A stretch of DNA of 64,000 bases, taken from the NCBI GenBank assembly GCA_013399695.1, contig VXAU01002502.1:905574-969573 (forward strand), read 5' to 3'. The translations under genes were made by a program, and so were the position numbers. Under the pieces are notes generated by a model. The model was not told where the DNA came from. It searched no databases and saw nothing but the letters and a program-made list of their open reading frames with translations. Each line of letters starts with the position of its first letter. Position 1 is the first letter of the stretch. Shown here piece by piece: positions 38,364-51,412 of the stretch. The DNA is from Formicarius rufipectus (lineage: Eukaryota; Chordata; Aves; Passeriformes; Formicariidae).

Positions 38364-40484
38364 ACTGGGTAGCACTTATTACAGCTTGAATATCCTCTGC
38401 AAAATTTCCAGTACCTTTCTCTCTGTGATAAAGAACTGACCTACAGCTTCATATATAACTGACTATAGATAATACTCAGATCGGGTTTTTTCACACAATA
38501 TGAGACTTCAGTTTGTGGGTCATTCTCTAGATGGTAGTTAAATATAAAATGTGTTTCTAAAGATTCTTTATATATCTCTTTCTGTAGATATTTAGATATA
38601 GATTTTCCTACTGTTTTCTAAGCCCCCAAAAGTAAAGGGAACCAAGATGAAAAATCATGCTATGTCAATGCTTGTAACCAAAAGGAAGCAGGCAGAAACA
38701 AGGAAACAAAACTCTCAGCAAGGTGTGACTATGCTTTTGATACTCAGGTCAAAATGACCATTTATTTGCCTATGGTCTTATGCAAAACAAAGTTGTTTTT
38801 TCTGATGGGTATCAGTGAAAGTACAGAAGGAGCAAGTACCAGTTCACAGTAACATGGCACTTTCTCTGAGCACACAAAGCACTAAGATGGCACTTGCTAC
38901 AGGTGATGGGCAAGTACATCTACTGTTAGAGTTAATATTAATGGAGAAGTATTTTGTCAACCTTTTTCATTGTTGTTCTTTCAAATTCATGATTTTTCTG
39001 TTAGTCTTCTTTAATTAACTGTGGTTTACTCTTTCCCTAGCTTAAAATAACATGCTTACACTAAAGGAATGTTTCTTCTATGTTAACGCTTTTTGGGCTA
39101 CAGAATATGGATGTTTACATCATGAAGCCCAGTAAAACTGAGGCATAATTCTTTGAGGTATAATTCATATATAGATATATCTTTCTGTAGATATCAAGAA
39201 TTTTACCATGTGCCCAACACAAACTATCTTTGTGCTAGAGAGTGATAGACTTATAGTAAGAAAACATGGTTATTCCCTAGTGATTGATCTTATTCCTATA
39301 TCCCTTCCTCAGGCCATCAATGGGTTCTGCCTCTATAGTATACCGAAAAGCTCTTGCTTTCTTTTTAGCTTCATTCTCATAGTTGACAAAACCTTTTTTT
39401 CCCCTTTAGGTCCAAGTTTCCACATTTAAAACCTTAGGAGTGTTCAGTAGGAACCTACATGCCTGCATAGGTCAACTCTGTATCAAGCCTGAGCCACCAG
39501 AAATGGATCAGCAAGTTACAAGCAATTACAACACCATAATATTTCTGCAGGAAAGTTACTGGACCAGGTTCCCCAAAAATTAAAATAGATAGATATATTT
39601 ATTTTGATATCTTAAGAAATGCATCATTCCAACCTGTAAAAATTTGAAAGTTACTACTGTTAAGTAGTGGTACAGAAAATTACAAAAGTTTTTATCTTTT
39701 TGTGCAAAAGAAACATTAGTATTAACAGTATTAGTATTAATGGAGCTATTTTTACATTCTGTTATTTGTGTTTTCTTTTGAGAATATAGACTTTGAAAAC
39801 CACTTCTGAGCATACCAGGTGCCCTGCACATAACTCATCTGAATGGAAAAGGAGTAGAGATTAAAACCAACACTGAACTATTGCCCCTTTTTATGTGAGA
39901 CTCCTCTTTTAACACCATGCACTGACACAGTACAAAACCACAGTAACTACTACTCAAGTTATGCTGTTTGTGCAACTGTTTCACTGCTAAAAAGCAGAGC
40001 AGATGTAGCCATAAAGGCAATGGAACCAGATGCTGGAGAAAAACATTACAAACCCCAAGCCAGTTGCCTGATGCTAGGGCTACATGCAGTGTAAGAGTCC
40101 TCCACACAGATCAATATCAGACCATATTATTCATCAAGTTAGGATGAAGACTAATTACTGAAAACTTTGGTAGATGCTAGAAACCAGGAGAAAGATAACC
40201 GAGGATAGAAAAAGTCATGCAAAGTGAGATGGATCAAGTTGTGAACCAGGCCACTCAAACAAAGATCCAGATTCTAGAAATAAGGTTTGAGATTAGGAGA
40301 CAATTCCTTACAATGACTAATGTAAGAGACTGACTTTCTTTTCAGCTTCAAAAACAAGATAGGTGACTTGTGTACTGCATGCAATTATCCTTAGAAGACA
40401 GTACAGAAAGCAAACGCAGTGAGGAAAGGAAACGCAGCAAGCATAAATACCTGAAAACACACAATTCAATTGAGAAGTTGTAGG

Positions 40485-40563
40485 GGTTTTTTTGGTTTCT
40501 TTTTTGTCTGAGTTATTTTGTGTTTTGTTTTTGGTTTTTTTGTTTGTTTGTTGTTTTTTTTTT
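40485..40563. repeat. T/G-rich low-complexity tract
   Basis: GGGTTTTTTTGG, TTTTG and TTTG words. The minus-strand frame across it (40317-40568) is lysine/asparagine-rich solely because of this composition. Confidence 0.88.
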
Positions 40564-40739
40564 AACAACTTGGATAATTAAGAGTTATTAGAATAAGTTG
40601 CTTAAGATAACAGAGGATTCTCATGATTGTGAAGGCCTTGTACAGTTCACAACTGTACATCCTTTTGGAGCACAGACTTTATCCAGAAAAATTGACTTTA
40701 TCAATGGCAGTGTTCTATTTAGTGTTACGAGTGATATAT

Positions 40740-40800
40740 GGACATCATCAGACTGGATGATGTAGCTGTTAGCTGTTCCTTCCAGCCTGATGATCTAGCA
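40740..40800 (+). mobile_element. Possible degenerate CR1 tail, forward
   Basis: 'ACTGGATGATGTAG' followed by 'GTTCCTTCCAGCCTGATGAT' and then a CTATCTATTC-like end resembles the last 60 bases of CR1 (target: GGATGATCT, then CCTTCCAACCTGATGATTC). The match is short and diverged, so this is tentative. Confidence 0.4.
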
Positions 40801-42737
40801 CTATCTATTCTAAGGGCATAGGTAGGGGGCAAGAGCTGGTTTTTTGCTGTTGTTGATAGCCCCCAAGTACATGACTAATACTCAATAACCAAAGTAGCCT
40901 TCATCTCAGTGCTGCCCTGCAAAACACACAGCCTACTTCCTTGCAGGGTTACTAATAAATTAGAGACTGTAGTATGTCAAAAAAAGCATGGGAATGTTTT
41001 CCTACTATAGCTGTCATGTCCTTCAACAAGAAACAAAACTACATTTGGCACACAAAGTTTTTCCCTTAACAATTTCATTCTAATGTACCAATACTAAAGA
41101 GCCAGAGTATCAGAATGACCTAATTCAAATAAGAAACAAGCAATCTTTCTTTTCACTCAGGAGAAACTGTAAGGCTGTAGGGGCTCTGTTTATACTGGAA
41201 ACATTTTACATTTAAAATTATGTTCTCATACTACACCAGCAACATGTTCCTCCTACATATCTTATATGCTGATATCACTGCACTTCTGTAAGTCAAACCA
41301 TCCCATCTCTTGCACAGAAAGTTACATAAATACTGGCACAATTTTGCTCATAACAATGCAGGTCACTCCACTTCTCCATCTTGTCAATGACTGTTTCCAT
41401 TCTGATATGAAAATTTTTCAAATTGCAACAACACTTTTTTCTAAATGTCTATTGCATTTAGAGAAAAATATCATAGGAATGTAAGTGTCTATAATAGTTG
41501 AGCATTCTTGAGAGGAGCAAAAGAATTGCTTCCATTTTAGAAATATAAGTTATTCTAAATACTTTAAAGTTGCCTAAGCTAACATCAATTGTGTAAAGCA
41601 CACTTTACTCAAATTAGAATTACCTGTTTTTCATAAGGGGAATGAATTCAGGAAATAAAGCCTTCAAGTTCCTATGCCAGTATTGTTGTTCCTCTAGAAC
41701 TGTAACTCCTGGATAAGTGCCACATCTGCCTTACGTGGTTTAATTTACTGATGATTTTACCTTTTTGCTCAGGAAAACATAGCATTTATTCTTATAATAT
41801 GACATGTCACAGTATTACAATGATTATCCAGTTGCTTTATGTATGGTCATAATACCATCTGGTATACAGTTAGCCTTCTTTTTGCATGTGTACCATCTGG
41901 AACATCTATCTATATTCTAATTGTTGTACAGATGAGATTTTTGTTTCTACAGAAACACCATATTGGCTGTATCCTTCATTGATTTCTTAATTTAAAAAAA
42001 TACAATGTAAAATAACGTAGAACAGAAACAAAAACTTGGCATCTTAAATTAGTTCTAGCTGTCAGGTTTTCCTATGCATTTCTTCTAAGAAATTAAATTA
42101 AACCAGAAACCTAAATGTATTTACAACCATGTTACTATTTACTTTAGTAGAAACAGAATTAGGTTATTTAGGCGAGATAATACTTAGGTTCAAGTAGTTT
42201 GGTAGCAACCAGCACGGGTCACTCCAGAAGACTGACTTAGAGTGGTTAGTCACCTTGTTTTCTCAAGGCTTCCAGTACAACCAGTGTGCACACCATTGCT
42301 TCATACTTCAGATTTCCTTTCAAGAATTATCCCATGTGTCATGGTAGAGCAGGAACTCATTTATTTCATTTATATTCAAAATGGGTTTGTCTCTGATACA
42401 GGTCTGTGAGATGCACTGTACACCACCTCTTTTCTGCAGTCAGGATGTGGTCCTGTGCATAGCAAGAAACCAGGATGGTTGGGTGCAGCAAGGAAGCCCT
42501 GACTTGGTGTGGAACTTTGTTTCTCAGTTTCAAACATTACTACCACAAGGTACTTGATCCAATTTTTTTTTTTCTTTTTTCGTTTTTTTCTTTTTCAAGG
42601 AAGATACTTTTTTCTCGCCTCTATTTCTTCTAAATGATTATGCAAACCAAACAAGTTATTGCACCTGAAGCATTTTGAATTATGCAATACAAGAACATCA
42701 GTACAAATACATTGAAATCCCCAGTGCTTATCATATA

Positions 42738-42750
42738 TATATATATAAAC
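42738..42750. repeat. Short TA repeat
   Basis: TATATATATATA run, six to seven units. Similar minor TA runs occur near 43710, 48386 and 62688. Confidence 0.7.
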
Positions 42751-43164
42751 TTGGAAGCTTTGCACAAAATGCCACATGAAAAGACCATGTAAGTATGGTC
42801 AGTTTGCACAGAACGCCTATTTTCATTCATATTTTAGTGAAAGATTACTTTCAAAAATGAAATGCTCCAGAAATTACCCAAGAACCAAAAGATCTTTTTG
42901 TTTGTTTCTAAAAGTTATTTCCCTAGGACAATTTCAGATATCTCATAGAAAAAAAACTCATCTCAAAATAGGAAGTAGTCCAACATTGCATCAAGAAACT
43001 TGTTCAAAACAGCTAGGTTTAATGTTGGGGCAATACATTTCAACTGAAGACAAAAATTTATCTCGGACTGGAGCTTGCCCCTCCTTTTTTTTTTTTTTAA
43101 ACAAAAAAAGAAGTTTTTACAAAAGAATAATCAATGTCCAGATCCGAATGTCTTTTAGCCTTTC

Positions 43165-43240
43165 TATGCTGGAAAAAACCAACCAAACAACAAAATAAAA
43201 CCAAAAAACAAACCAACCACAAAAAACCACAACAAAAACT
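43165..43240. repeat. A/C-rich low-complexity tract
   Basis: AAAAACCAACCAAACAAC-type words with only one T (in AAATAAAACC). Gives the glutamine/threonine/lysine tail of the chance frame ending at 43198. Confidence 0.88.
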
Positions 43241-45032
43241 AGACTTCATTCAATTCTGAATCTTTCATTCTAGTCTCAGCCCAACCTTAAGTAACTTTGA
43301 GAACACTCATTTGTAATAATTAATAACTTTCTTTTAAGAGGAAAAATGGGGCTCATGATTAACCAGTGATATGAAAACCACCAATGTGAAAACCACAAAA
43401 ATGTTAACAACCACATAATAATAGGTCTAGGGTATATAATCCATGACTTTCACATTCTATACTTATTTTACTTTGCCAGACTTTGATGTGTTTTGTAAGA
43501 GATATGCTTTCTAGCTGCAATTGAAGCAAACACAGTAAGGATACCACTGCTTTTGACATTGATGTTTTCTAGATGCCTAAATTAGCGTCCTCTCAGAATT
43601 ATCCTTGACAGATGACCTTTGACTGGTCTGTAATAGCTCTATTGTAAGAATAGGGAGCAAAGTCTGCATTTGGCCAATTGAAGCCTATTTTCAAAGTGCA
43701 AAAATGTGTATATATATGATCAAGGCTGTTTTACTACCACTGTCTATAGAGTGTATTACTCATTGTCACCTACTGCACAGCTGTAGCAGAGACTTCTCTT
43801 CTGCTAGCACACAGTAATTAACAGGAAAGAGGAGAGAGCAAGAGACACTTCTCAAAGAAAAGAACAATTTAAACCACACTTACAATCACTTTCATTATAA
43901 TCAACATTTTTGCTTAAAAGGTAACTTGCAGTTTGAGATCATCTGTGACCTTTAAGAATATCATCATGAGTACGTGTTTAAAATACATATCAGATTGGGT
44001 AGGATATCTAATTTATTTATTCTGGTTTCTACTTTGTAGAAGATTTTCCTTTGTGTTTGAAACCTAAGTTTTGTTTCTTTTGCTTTAAAATTACATAGTA
44101 GTTAGACCTTAGATAAAACCATAACAATAAAATGCATCAGGTAAAAGCATATAAAACTCTCAAACTCAAATGCTGAAACACCCTATCAAGTATGCTAAAG
44201 GCTATTTCTTCCCCTAGTGTAATCTTGCTTGCTTTTCAATTGTTCACTTCTGGCAAGAAATCAATAAAATACAGAATTCCTTTAATTAGTTGGAATTTCA
44301 AATTAAGCATTTTATCCTTTTAGATTTAAAATCATTATGAAGGTAGGAAAAAGCCTACAGAAATTAATTCAGTAGAGAAACTTTATACAAATTGCAAGAT
44401 GTTATTTAATTCTCAGTTAATTAGGTACAATAGCCTCCATTTTTTTCTAGACTAAATTGTGCAAAGTGATTCTAAAAATTCGCAGCTTACATAATTCTTG
44501 AGTAAGAGCCTCAGACAGGCAAGTTAAGGAGGCAAACCTAATTCTCTCTCTGAACTTTATAAAAGAATTAAAGGGACAATGTACAACTTTTAAGAAAAGC
44601 CTCAGACCAACGACTCTGATTTATTTCTTAAGTAAAGAGAACTTCTTGCAGATGACCTTAGCTTATAACTTTTTTATGACTTAGGATTTAATTGAGCTAG
44701 TAACTCCTAAAAGTCTAAATTATTTCCTCCCTACACCTTTTTAATACTCAGTCTTTGCTTCCTCAATAATATATCCCTGTCATTCATAGTACTGAAAATA
44801 GAATTTAAATGGTTATTTATAGCCAGTATTCATCTATTTATGGAGAGCTTAAGCAATATTTGAATAAGATGGAAGTATCAAAGTAACCAGAGCTTCGTTA
44901 AGAATTTGAAGTAGTAATAAAAGGAATCTCCAAATCATTAGTGATTATTTCCAATGACTTGGAGTGTAGATGATGCATCACAGGTCAGTAGAAGACAAAA
45001 CTTGGTCTCTAACTTTTAACAGAGGGAAAAGT

Positions 45033-45054
45033 AAAAAAAAAAAAAAAAAAAAAA
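45033..45054. repeat. Poly-A run (22)
   Basis: Homopolymer of 22 A. The upstream sequence is not recognisable as a retrocopied gene, and no target duplication was found by eye. Confidence 0.9.
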
Positions 45055-45076
45055 GTCAAGAAAATAATAGACATGT

Positions 45077-45098
45077 CAGCCTCATTTCAGCCTCATTT
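45077..45098 (+). repeat. 11-bp direct tandem duplication
   Basis: CAGCCTCATTT occurs twice head-to-tail (45077-45087 and 45088-45098), followed by a partial third start CAGTCT. Confidence 0.85.
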
Positions 45099-46717
45099 CA
45101 GTCTGGCTCAAGATACCGGAGCAAATTAAAAAATCCATTTACAAAGCCTTGAAAGTGACAAGAAACAAACTGCGTTAAAGTCAACAGAATTTCCCTCTTT
45201 TGACAGTCTAAGTGGAAAAGGGGGAAGAAGTCAAACTGTTCTACATGACATTCTCAACAAAACTGGGAAAACACGGAGAAGATTAAATTATTATATGGTG
45301 CATGCACAGCAACAAAAGGGGGAAGAAAGGCTGAAAAACCTAATCAAAACAGGCACAGGCAATCCTTTGGTATGTCTTCCCAGTCTGACACCAAACAGGG
45401 TTCCCCGGAGGTCTGCTCTGGGTTCTGGCCTTGTCAATAGTTTCTAATAACACTTAGCTCCACAGTGAGGGCAAACATTTCAGATGTACAGATTATGCCA
45501 TTTGTACAGCACGAAGCTTTGAAAACAAGTGAGCAATCTCATTCTGTGACCTATTAAAGTGTTTGTCTTGTGTAACACCACAAGCTTCTTATTTTACTCC
45601 TTATTTCCCATGACACTTCTGCTTGTCTATGTTTTGGGGATCACGCTTTAAAAACGCAGACAAAGGGAAATGAGCATAAAGAAAGAACACAGAAACATGA
45701 TATTTAAAAGATGATACATTAGAAAAGGTCAAAAAATAGATGGTTCTAGTCTTGAATACCATGCTATTACTGTCTTTGAGGAATGCAAGAATGGGCAGTG
45801 AAGGGAAGGAGGTGATTAATCATAGCACTGATCTAGTGAGTAAAATGTTTCTTACTGAGAGAGCAGTGTTTCCAACAGATTCAGGGAGGTTCGGTCAAAG
45901 AGTAATGAGGTTTGACTCGAAGGGAAGATGGACTACTAGAAAGACAGTCTTTCACACATATAAACATAATAACTAGTTAACTAGAATGGTTGAAGAATCC
46001 CTGCCAATAAGCAACTCTTCAAAGTGGTGCTAATAATGTTTGAGATTAAAAATTTTTGTGACAAAATCCAGGAGAATTAAACACCAATTGTTAAGTGATA
46101 TTAGTAATAGGAAATAATGCCTTTTTTTTTTTTTTCTGGCTCACTCTTAAGAAAATTACATTTAACTACAATGGCATATTTGGAGCTTATGTTGCTGCTG
46201 GAAAGAAATAAACAGAAACGTTTTCACTTGAGTTTCATCAGGACCACGTACAACTAGGAAAGGTAACCTCTTAAATTTACTGTAATTATAGGAAGAGGGA
46301 AATACTGACTTCTTCCCAAGACAGCTGATCACTCCATAGAAAGGGATAAAAATACACATATAATTGCACAAATACTTGCTTGAGAAATTCCCATTTGTCA
46401 CCATAAGAAAGATATAAATGCCCTAAGTAAAAAAGGTTAAATGAATCAAGAAGGCTAAGAACTGCAACAATGGAAGGAAGTTTATCATCTTGCCACCTCC
46501 CCATGCTGAGTTACTCACTTTACAGAAATTTCTTGAGCAAATGAAGCAAAGGTAGCACTGAAGTTGAAGACCTACCTATGGCATTCATTGTCCACAAAAC
46601 ATATAAACTAGAAGTGAATCACAAATACACCTTTGTGACACTTTTTCCAAATCATTCTAAATGTAAAACAACCTTATACCACTTCTACTTATGAAGATGT
46701 AGACTTCAGAATAATAA

Positions 46718-46863
46718 AAAAAAGGAAAAAAAGAAAAAAAAAACCCCAAAAAACCCCTCCCACCCCCCACAACAAACAAAAAAANNNNNNNNNNNNNNAA
46801 AACCCCCCCCAAAAAAACCAAAAAATCCCCCCCAAAAAAACCAAACAACACCCCCAAAAACAG
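46718..46863. repeat. A/C homopolymer-rich tract with assembly gap
   Basis: A runs alternate with runs of 4 to 8 C: CCCC, CCCCTCCCACCCCCC, then after the gap CCCCCCCC, CCCCCCC and CCCCC. The minus strand therefore has at least four closely spaced G runs, the classic requirement for a G-quadruplex. The frame 46657-46857 on the minus strand is an artefact of this composition. Confidence 0.92.
46785..46798. other. Assembly gap (14 N)
   Basis: Undetermined bases within the C/A tract. The short N count may reflect an estimated size. Confidence 0.98.
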
Positions 46864-47259
46864 TAAGAAAAATTAAAAAGTCTGACTATTAAATGTTTTT
46901 AAAACATAATTGATATCAGGAGCAAGTTCTATCCTTAAACATCTTCCACTCTTCCCTTGAAATAAAGACCTGTTCTTCTCTATTAGTTCTGAACCAATTA
47001 AGAAAACTACATAAACCCAATGGTAAGAATAGAAACATTTAAACAGAAAATAAGACACCTGCAAAAAGCCAGAAACACAAACTAACAAATTTAATCCTCT
47101 ATTAATGAAAACATTCAAACAAGGAACAAATTTCTGCTTGAAGGATGTGGTAAGCATTCAATCATACTCAAAACAAAAGTTTCTATAAGGACAACACAAG
47201 TAGGGGTCCAATCAATTATTTCCAAGCCAGCATTTGGTGATGGTTGAAATACCATCAAT

Positions 47260-47560
47260 TACTCCACCTTAAAAGTTGTTCCACAAGGGGAGAGCAAACC
47301 AGGAGCAAAAGGTGTCCCCAGCACAAGGGGTGCCTCCCCAACACAGCACAGTACCTGAGCAAGGTGGGTAGAGCCAGGTGCTGACAGAAACAGGTTCTAC
47401 CAGCAAGAGTCAGGGCCAGAGTTGAACCAGGAGAGGGTGTGGATGAGCAGGACACACACAGAACAAGAGAAAGGCCCCAGGCCCAGCTGAAATGGGCTCA
47501 TGGGTAGAGTGTGGCTGGTGGTCCCAGGTGAGGCTTGTCACAATTAAAGCCTAGTGAGAT
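47260..47560. other. Less AT-rich unassigned block
   Basis: About 300 bases with visibly more G and C than the flanks, including GGTGTCCCCAGCACAAGGGG and repeated GGGCCAG/GGCCCCAGG words. It matches no transposon family I can name. The minus-strand frame at 47255-47455 lacks recognisable motifs. Candidates are an old repeat fragment or a regulatory element. Confidence 0.4.
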
Positions 47561-48734
47561 GCTCAGGTCTCTGTCATTCCAAAAGGCACTAAATGTCTTA
47601 GTGTGGGTAAACTAGGACACTTAGGTTTTGCAAATAGTTGGATAAATTTGTCACAATAGTAATTTAACAATTTTATAACAATATTTGATTTTTGTTATTC
47701 TCTGTAAAAGAAAGTACTTTATCTCACTTTTCTCTCTTCTTCCCTTGTAACTGTAAAGGTACCACTGGCTAGTGCCATTTTCTCAAACTCTCCCACTTTC
47801 ATAGATATAACTCCCTTACTTTTTGTTTGCTCTTCCTTCATATGTTTTTAAAAATTATTTCATTTCTCCTTTTAAAACTGAGTTGCCAGAATATTCACTG
47901 ATCTTTACTCCATGCCATTTTCACATTTTTCTGTCCATTTTAATTTGAGAAACTGGTTGCAAACACACAGATGCATCACTGTAACTGAAAAATGTTTATT
48001 CTATATTTTAACAAAGGGATACACACAGCAGTTGGCAAGCACTGTGTTCTGTGGATGCTGCAAGTCTCAGTAAGGATGATAGTTATTCACCACCAGCTGT
48101 TTATGGTGCACTGATGATTGTGGACCAATTGACCAGGGATTGCTTCCTCCCTACTCTAAGGTGAAGTGTTTACATGTTCCATGAATATTGCTGATGAGGA
48201 GTCCTATGGGAGAGGGCTGGAACTATGCTGTAATCAGATTGTTTCTGATGATTTTTCAAATATTTGTGATTTCACTTTTTAATTCTGACCTACATACTGT
48301 GCTACTCTAAAGCATTGAAAAATTAGGTATCACAGGTTATTGCTTATATATCTAAAAAAGAAGAAACTAGAATAACAGCAAATCTATATATATATGTGTC
48401 TCAAACAAGTCCAAAGGAAATAGTCATCAAATTAAATTGGTCCTAATGTTCTCCTTGTAAAAGATATTGGAATACAACGTCTGGTAACAACAGAATTGAG
48501 TTTTCTTAGCTGTGGAGTAGCATGGTGAAATCTGCCCTTCCCTTCCATGTGATAACCTACAGACTTCAGTGCAATTTTTTTTAATTTATATCATAGCCAC
48601 TGAATTTAGCCATTCAACCACAGAAAATGAGGGAAACCAACTCAGCCCCTCCAAAAATATAAAAATCCCTGGCAAACAATTTATTAATGAGAACATTTCT
48701 AACTATTAGCAATAAAAAGATATCAAGGAGATGA

Positions 48735-48798
48735 ATTAAAAAAAAACCAAACAAACAACCAAAAAGATCCCAAACAAACAAAAAAACCAAACAACTTG
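48735..48798. repeat. A/C-rich low-complexity tract
   Basis: AAACAAACAACC and CAAACAAAC words with few T. Same class as the other tracts. Confidence 0.85.
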
Positions 48799-50685
48799 CT
48801 CACAAGCAAATTAAACACAAAAAGGAATATTACTAGAATGTAATAGACATACTATTAACTAAAAGCTGACAATAGATTCCATGTCTAGTGAAAACACACC
48901 TTATATTTTATATGACGTATTGTATACAGAACTATCTTACAAGGAAATACATTTAACAGAATAACAAAATCTGTAAGATGTCTGGAGTAAACCAAAATTC
49001 ACTGCAATTAGAAAGATATTTTTATATTGTCTTTCTCATAACTAAGTCTGCAAGTTAACAGTGCATTTGTAAAGAAAAATATAGCTATGGAGACTGCAAG
49101 TAGAATATAAACTACTGCAAGTATAAAAAGAAAGTAATTTAGGAGTCATGTCTACATGATCTGGTATCAGATCAATTAACAGAAAGAAATAAAATCAGAA
49201 CTTTCTAAAGAACCTGAGTATGAACACACACATAAAAATTACTTCTAATGAAGTTTTCCATGTGTGCATCCCTTGGTTCTGCAGAGGAACACCTTACAAA
49301 GGCTGAAGTTGAGCAGGGACAGAAGTGTCTAAAAAAATTTTATCTTATCTGTAGCTCTAAAAAGAATACAGGAGGCAGAGACAATAAATGACTTTGTAAC
49401 CAATACTGAGTAAAATTCTGTATGGATCAGCAAAAGAGACACATGGGTGTCTCTATACATCTGTGGATGTGATCCACATACCTCATATAGACTTACATTT
49501 GTAACTTGCAGAAATATTTACTCCAATTCTTGGGGGTTTGTTACTTTCTATTCACCCCTGTGCTCACATTCAGGCCTGGTGCAAACCAAACTAATGGTTC
49601 TAGCACTTTTGAAATGCAGAGGCCAAGAGAAGATGAAATAGAAATGGCAGAGTTACTCCAGGTTTATTCAGCTAGTTCCTGGTGAGTTTATTTATTTGGT
49701 TTTAGCTGCGTGATGATAAACCTAACAGACAAATCCACAATGGAAGGAATAAAAAGGAAGCAGTAGGAGCAATGAAAAGGAAAAAAAGAAGTAGCAGGGA
49801 CAGAAAGGATAACTAGGTAGGCCCAAAGAAGGCCCAAACCCTGAATTTTCACCTTCCTCAAAAAAACCCCAAAAAAAGACATTTAAAAAGGAAATAGAGC
49901 CGTAGGACAGCCCATCAGTGGGAACCACTGCACAGTGAAAACACACCAACTGAGTTTGGCCAAATGTGTGACTTTCCTCCCTAAGTGTGTCATTCTACTG
50001 TAAAAATACTGTTCTGTTTGTTAACAAAGTAGCTAATTATGACATTTGTTTCTTACATCTCTTTCGTAATAAGTTTTGTCAGAAAGTCAGTTTCAGAAGT
50101 GAATCTGAAAAAAAAAATAAATAAAAGTGAGACTTTCTCATTGACAATTCTACTGACGAAAAAAACCATCAAGCTGTGAAACTCCAGGCTCAGATACTCT
50201 GCATAAAATCCTCCTGAACAGACATATTGTGGAAGCCACTGGAGCTGTTAAAAGAGCCAGATATGTCTCAGAGAAATAAAAGCATGTTATAAGAGGTAAT
50301 TAATGTGCAAGTAAACTAACACTGTTTTACAAGTCCCAGAATGAAGAACTATTTAGAACCACTGCCACAACAAGCCACTGACACTCATAACTTCCATTTA
50401 TGGAAGTTATGGAAGATCATTTGCCATCTTTCACTAGTTACATCTGTGTTCCCTCTTGAGCTACAATACCTGGGAGAAATCCATCAAATACACACCTCCA
50501 AAGTTTACCCAATACCTTTCACTTAATCCTTCCTCATCTCTGAGCATGTTGCAGGTGTTGGTGGTAGAACATAGCAGTCATTGCCAGTCATGCTGACTGT
50601 ACTATTCCGCTGTTTCTGGGTCTCGTCTTGTATAGTTGCCAGAGTTTAGGACTATCCTCAGCTCCATGCTTGTATATCCTTATTG

Positions 50686-50882
50686 CGAATCACATAATCA
50701 TGAAGGTTGGAAAAGACCTCCAAGATCATCAAGTCCAACCTTTGACCAATCACCACCATGTCAACTAGACCATGGCACTGAGTGCCATGTCCAGTCATTT
50801 CTTGATTGTGTCTCCACCACGTCCTTGGGCAGCCCATTCCAGTGCTTGTCAACGCCTTCAGTGAAGAATTTCTTCCTTCTTA
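50686..50882 (-). mobile_element. CR1 LINE 3' end, reverse orientation
   Basis: Read on the minus strand: 'AAGAAGGAAGAAATTCTTCA' (from 50882), 'GCACTGGAATGGGCTGCCCA' (near 50845), 'GGTTGGACTTGATGATCTTG' (near 50740), 'GGTCTTTTCCAACCTTCATG' and a final ATGATTATGTGATTC octamer-like tail at about 50686-50702. Its wording near the 3' end differs from the 29.8 kb and 13.5 kb copies, so it belongs to another CR1 subfamily. The frames 50636-50887, 50658-50852 and 50761-50955 are transposon shadows. Confidence 0.95.
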
Positions 50883-51373
50883 AATGACTGTAGATGCTTA
50901 CAGGTGAGAGTGTACACAGAAATGAGCTGTGTGGTGCAGTCAACAACTTCTTCATCAGGATAAAAGGAATTGTGACAAAAGGTCAAGAACTGCTTAGGAA
51001 TCCTTAAGGATACCTAAACCACAGCTTATTATGATGATGCAAAGTGCTAAATTTCAGCATGGCCTTCCAAACAGCTTTACAGGAACCAGTGGTGGACTGT
51101 GGAACCCTGAGGTTATGTGGTCTCTAAGTCTTCTACTCTTACAGCTAAAAATATGATCTCATACTCAAACACTGTTTTTTAAATTAAATTGTTGGTTGCA
51201 GTCCCAGGGAAGTTATGAGATTGTTATTAAAAGGTGTGCTCCATGCCAGGCAAAAGATTGAGAATATCTTTCCTTGAAAATAAGGTTATGAACTAGACAT
51301 ATGGGTTATATGTAAGACTCCAAATGAGATTTTGGCCTTCCTGAAGGTAAAGGAATGTTGTCATTTTATACAA

Positions 51374-51412
51374 TGGTATTTATTATAAAATGACATTTAT
51401 TATAAAATACCA
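51374..51412. repeat. Short tandem repeat that is also nearly palindromic
   Basis: ATTTATTATAAAAT occurs twice, 16 bases apart. The whole 39-base block, TGGTATTT...AAATACCA, is an inverted repeat with 15 of 19 positions pairing around a single central base. It looks like a local duplication of an AT-rich motif. Confidence 0.75.

Larger units (their letters stand above)
30009..50685. other. Long unique AT-rich region with many simple tracts, no gene seen
   Basis: About 20.7 kb without a recognisable gene. It holds T/G-rich tracts (30.95-31.04, 40.49-40.56 kb), A/C-rich tracts (36.92, 37.39, 38.30, 43.17, 46.72, 48.74, 49.86 kb), a perfect palindrome (32501-32520), two short tandem duplications (33254-33291 and 45077-45098), a poly-A run (45033-45054), a possible CR1 tail (about 40740-40800) and an assembly gap (46785-46798). 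A less AT-rich stretch at about 47260-47560 is unassigned. The word TCTTTCTGTAGATAT occurs twice, near 38580 and 39180. The longest frame (42776-43198, plus, 140 codons) starts without ATG and ends in a simple repeat. Confidence 0.55.

Noticed and set aside
42776..43198. 140-codon plus-strand frame
   Set aside because: No ATG start, no recognisable motif, and it terminates within a low-complexity A/C tract.
45033..45054. Poly-A run considered as a retrocopy tail
   Set aside because: Upstream sequence matches no gene I know and no target duplication is visible.
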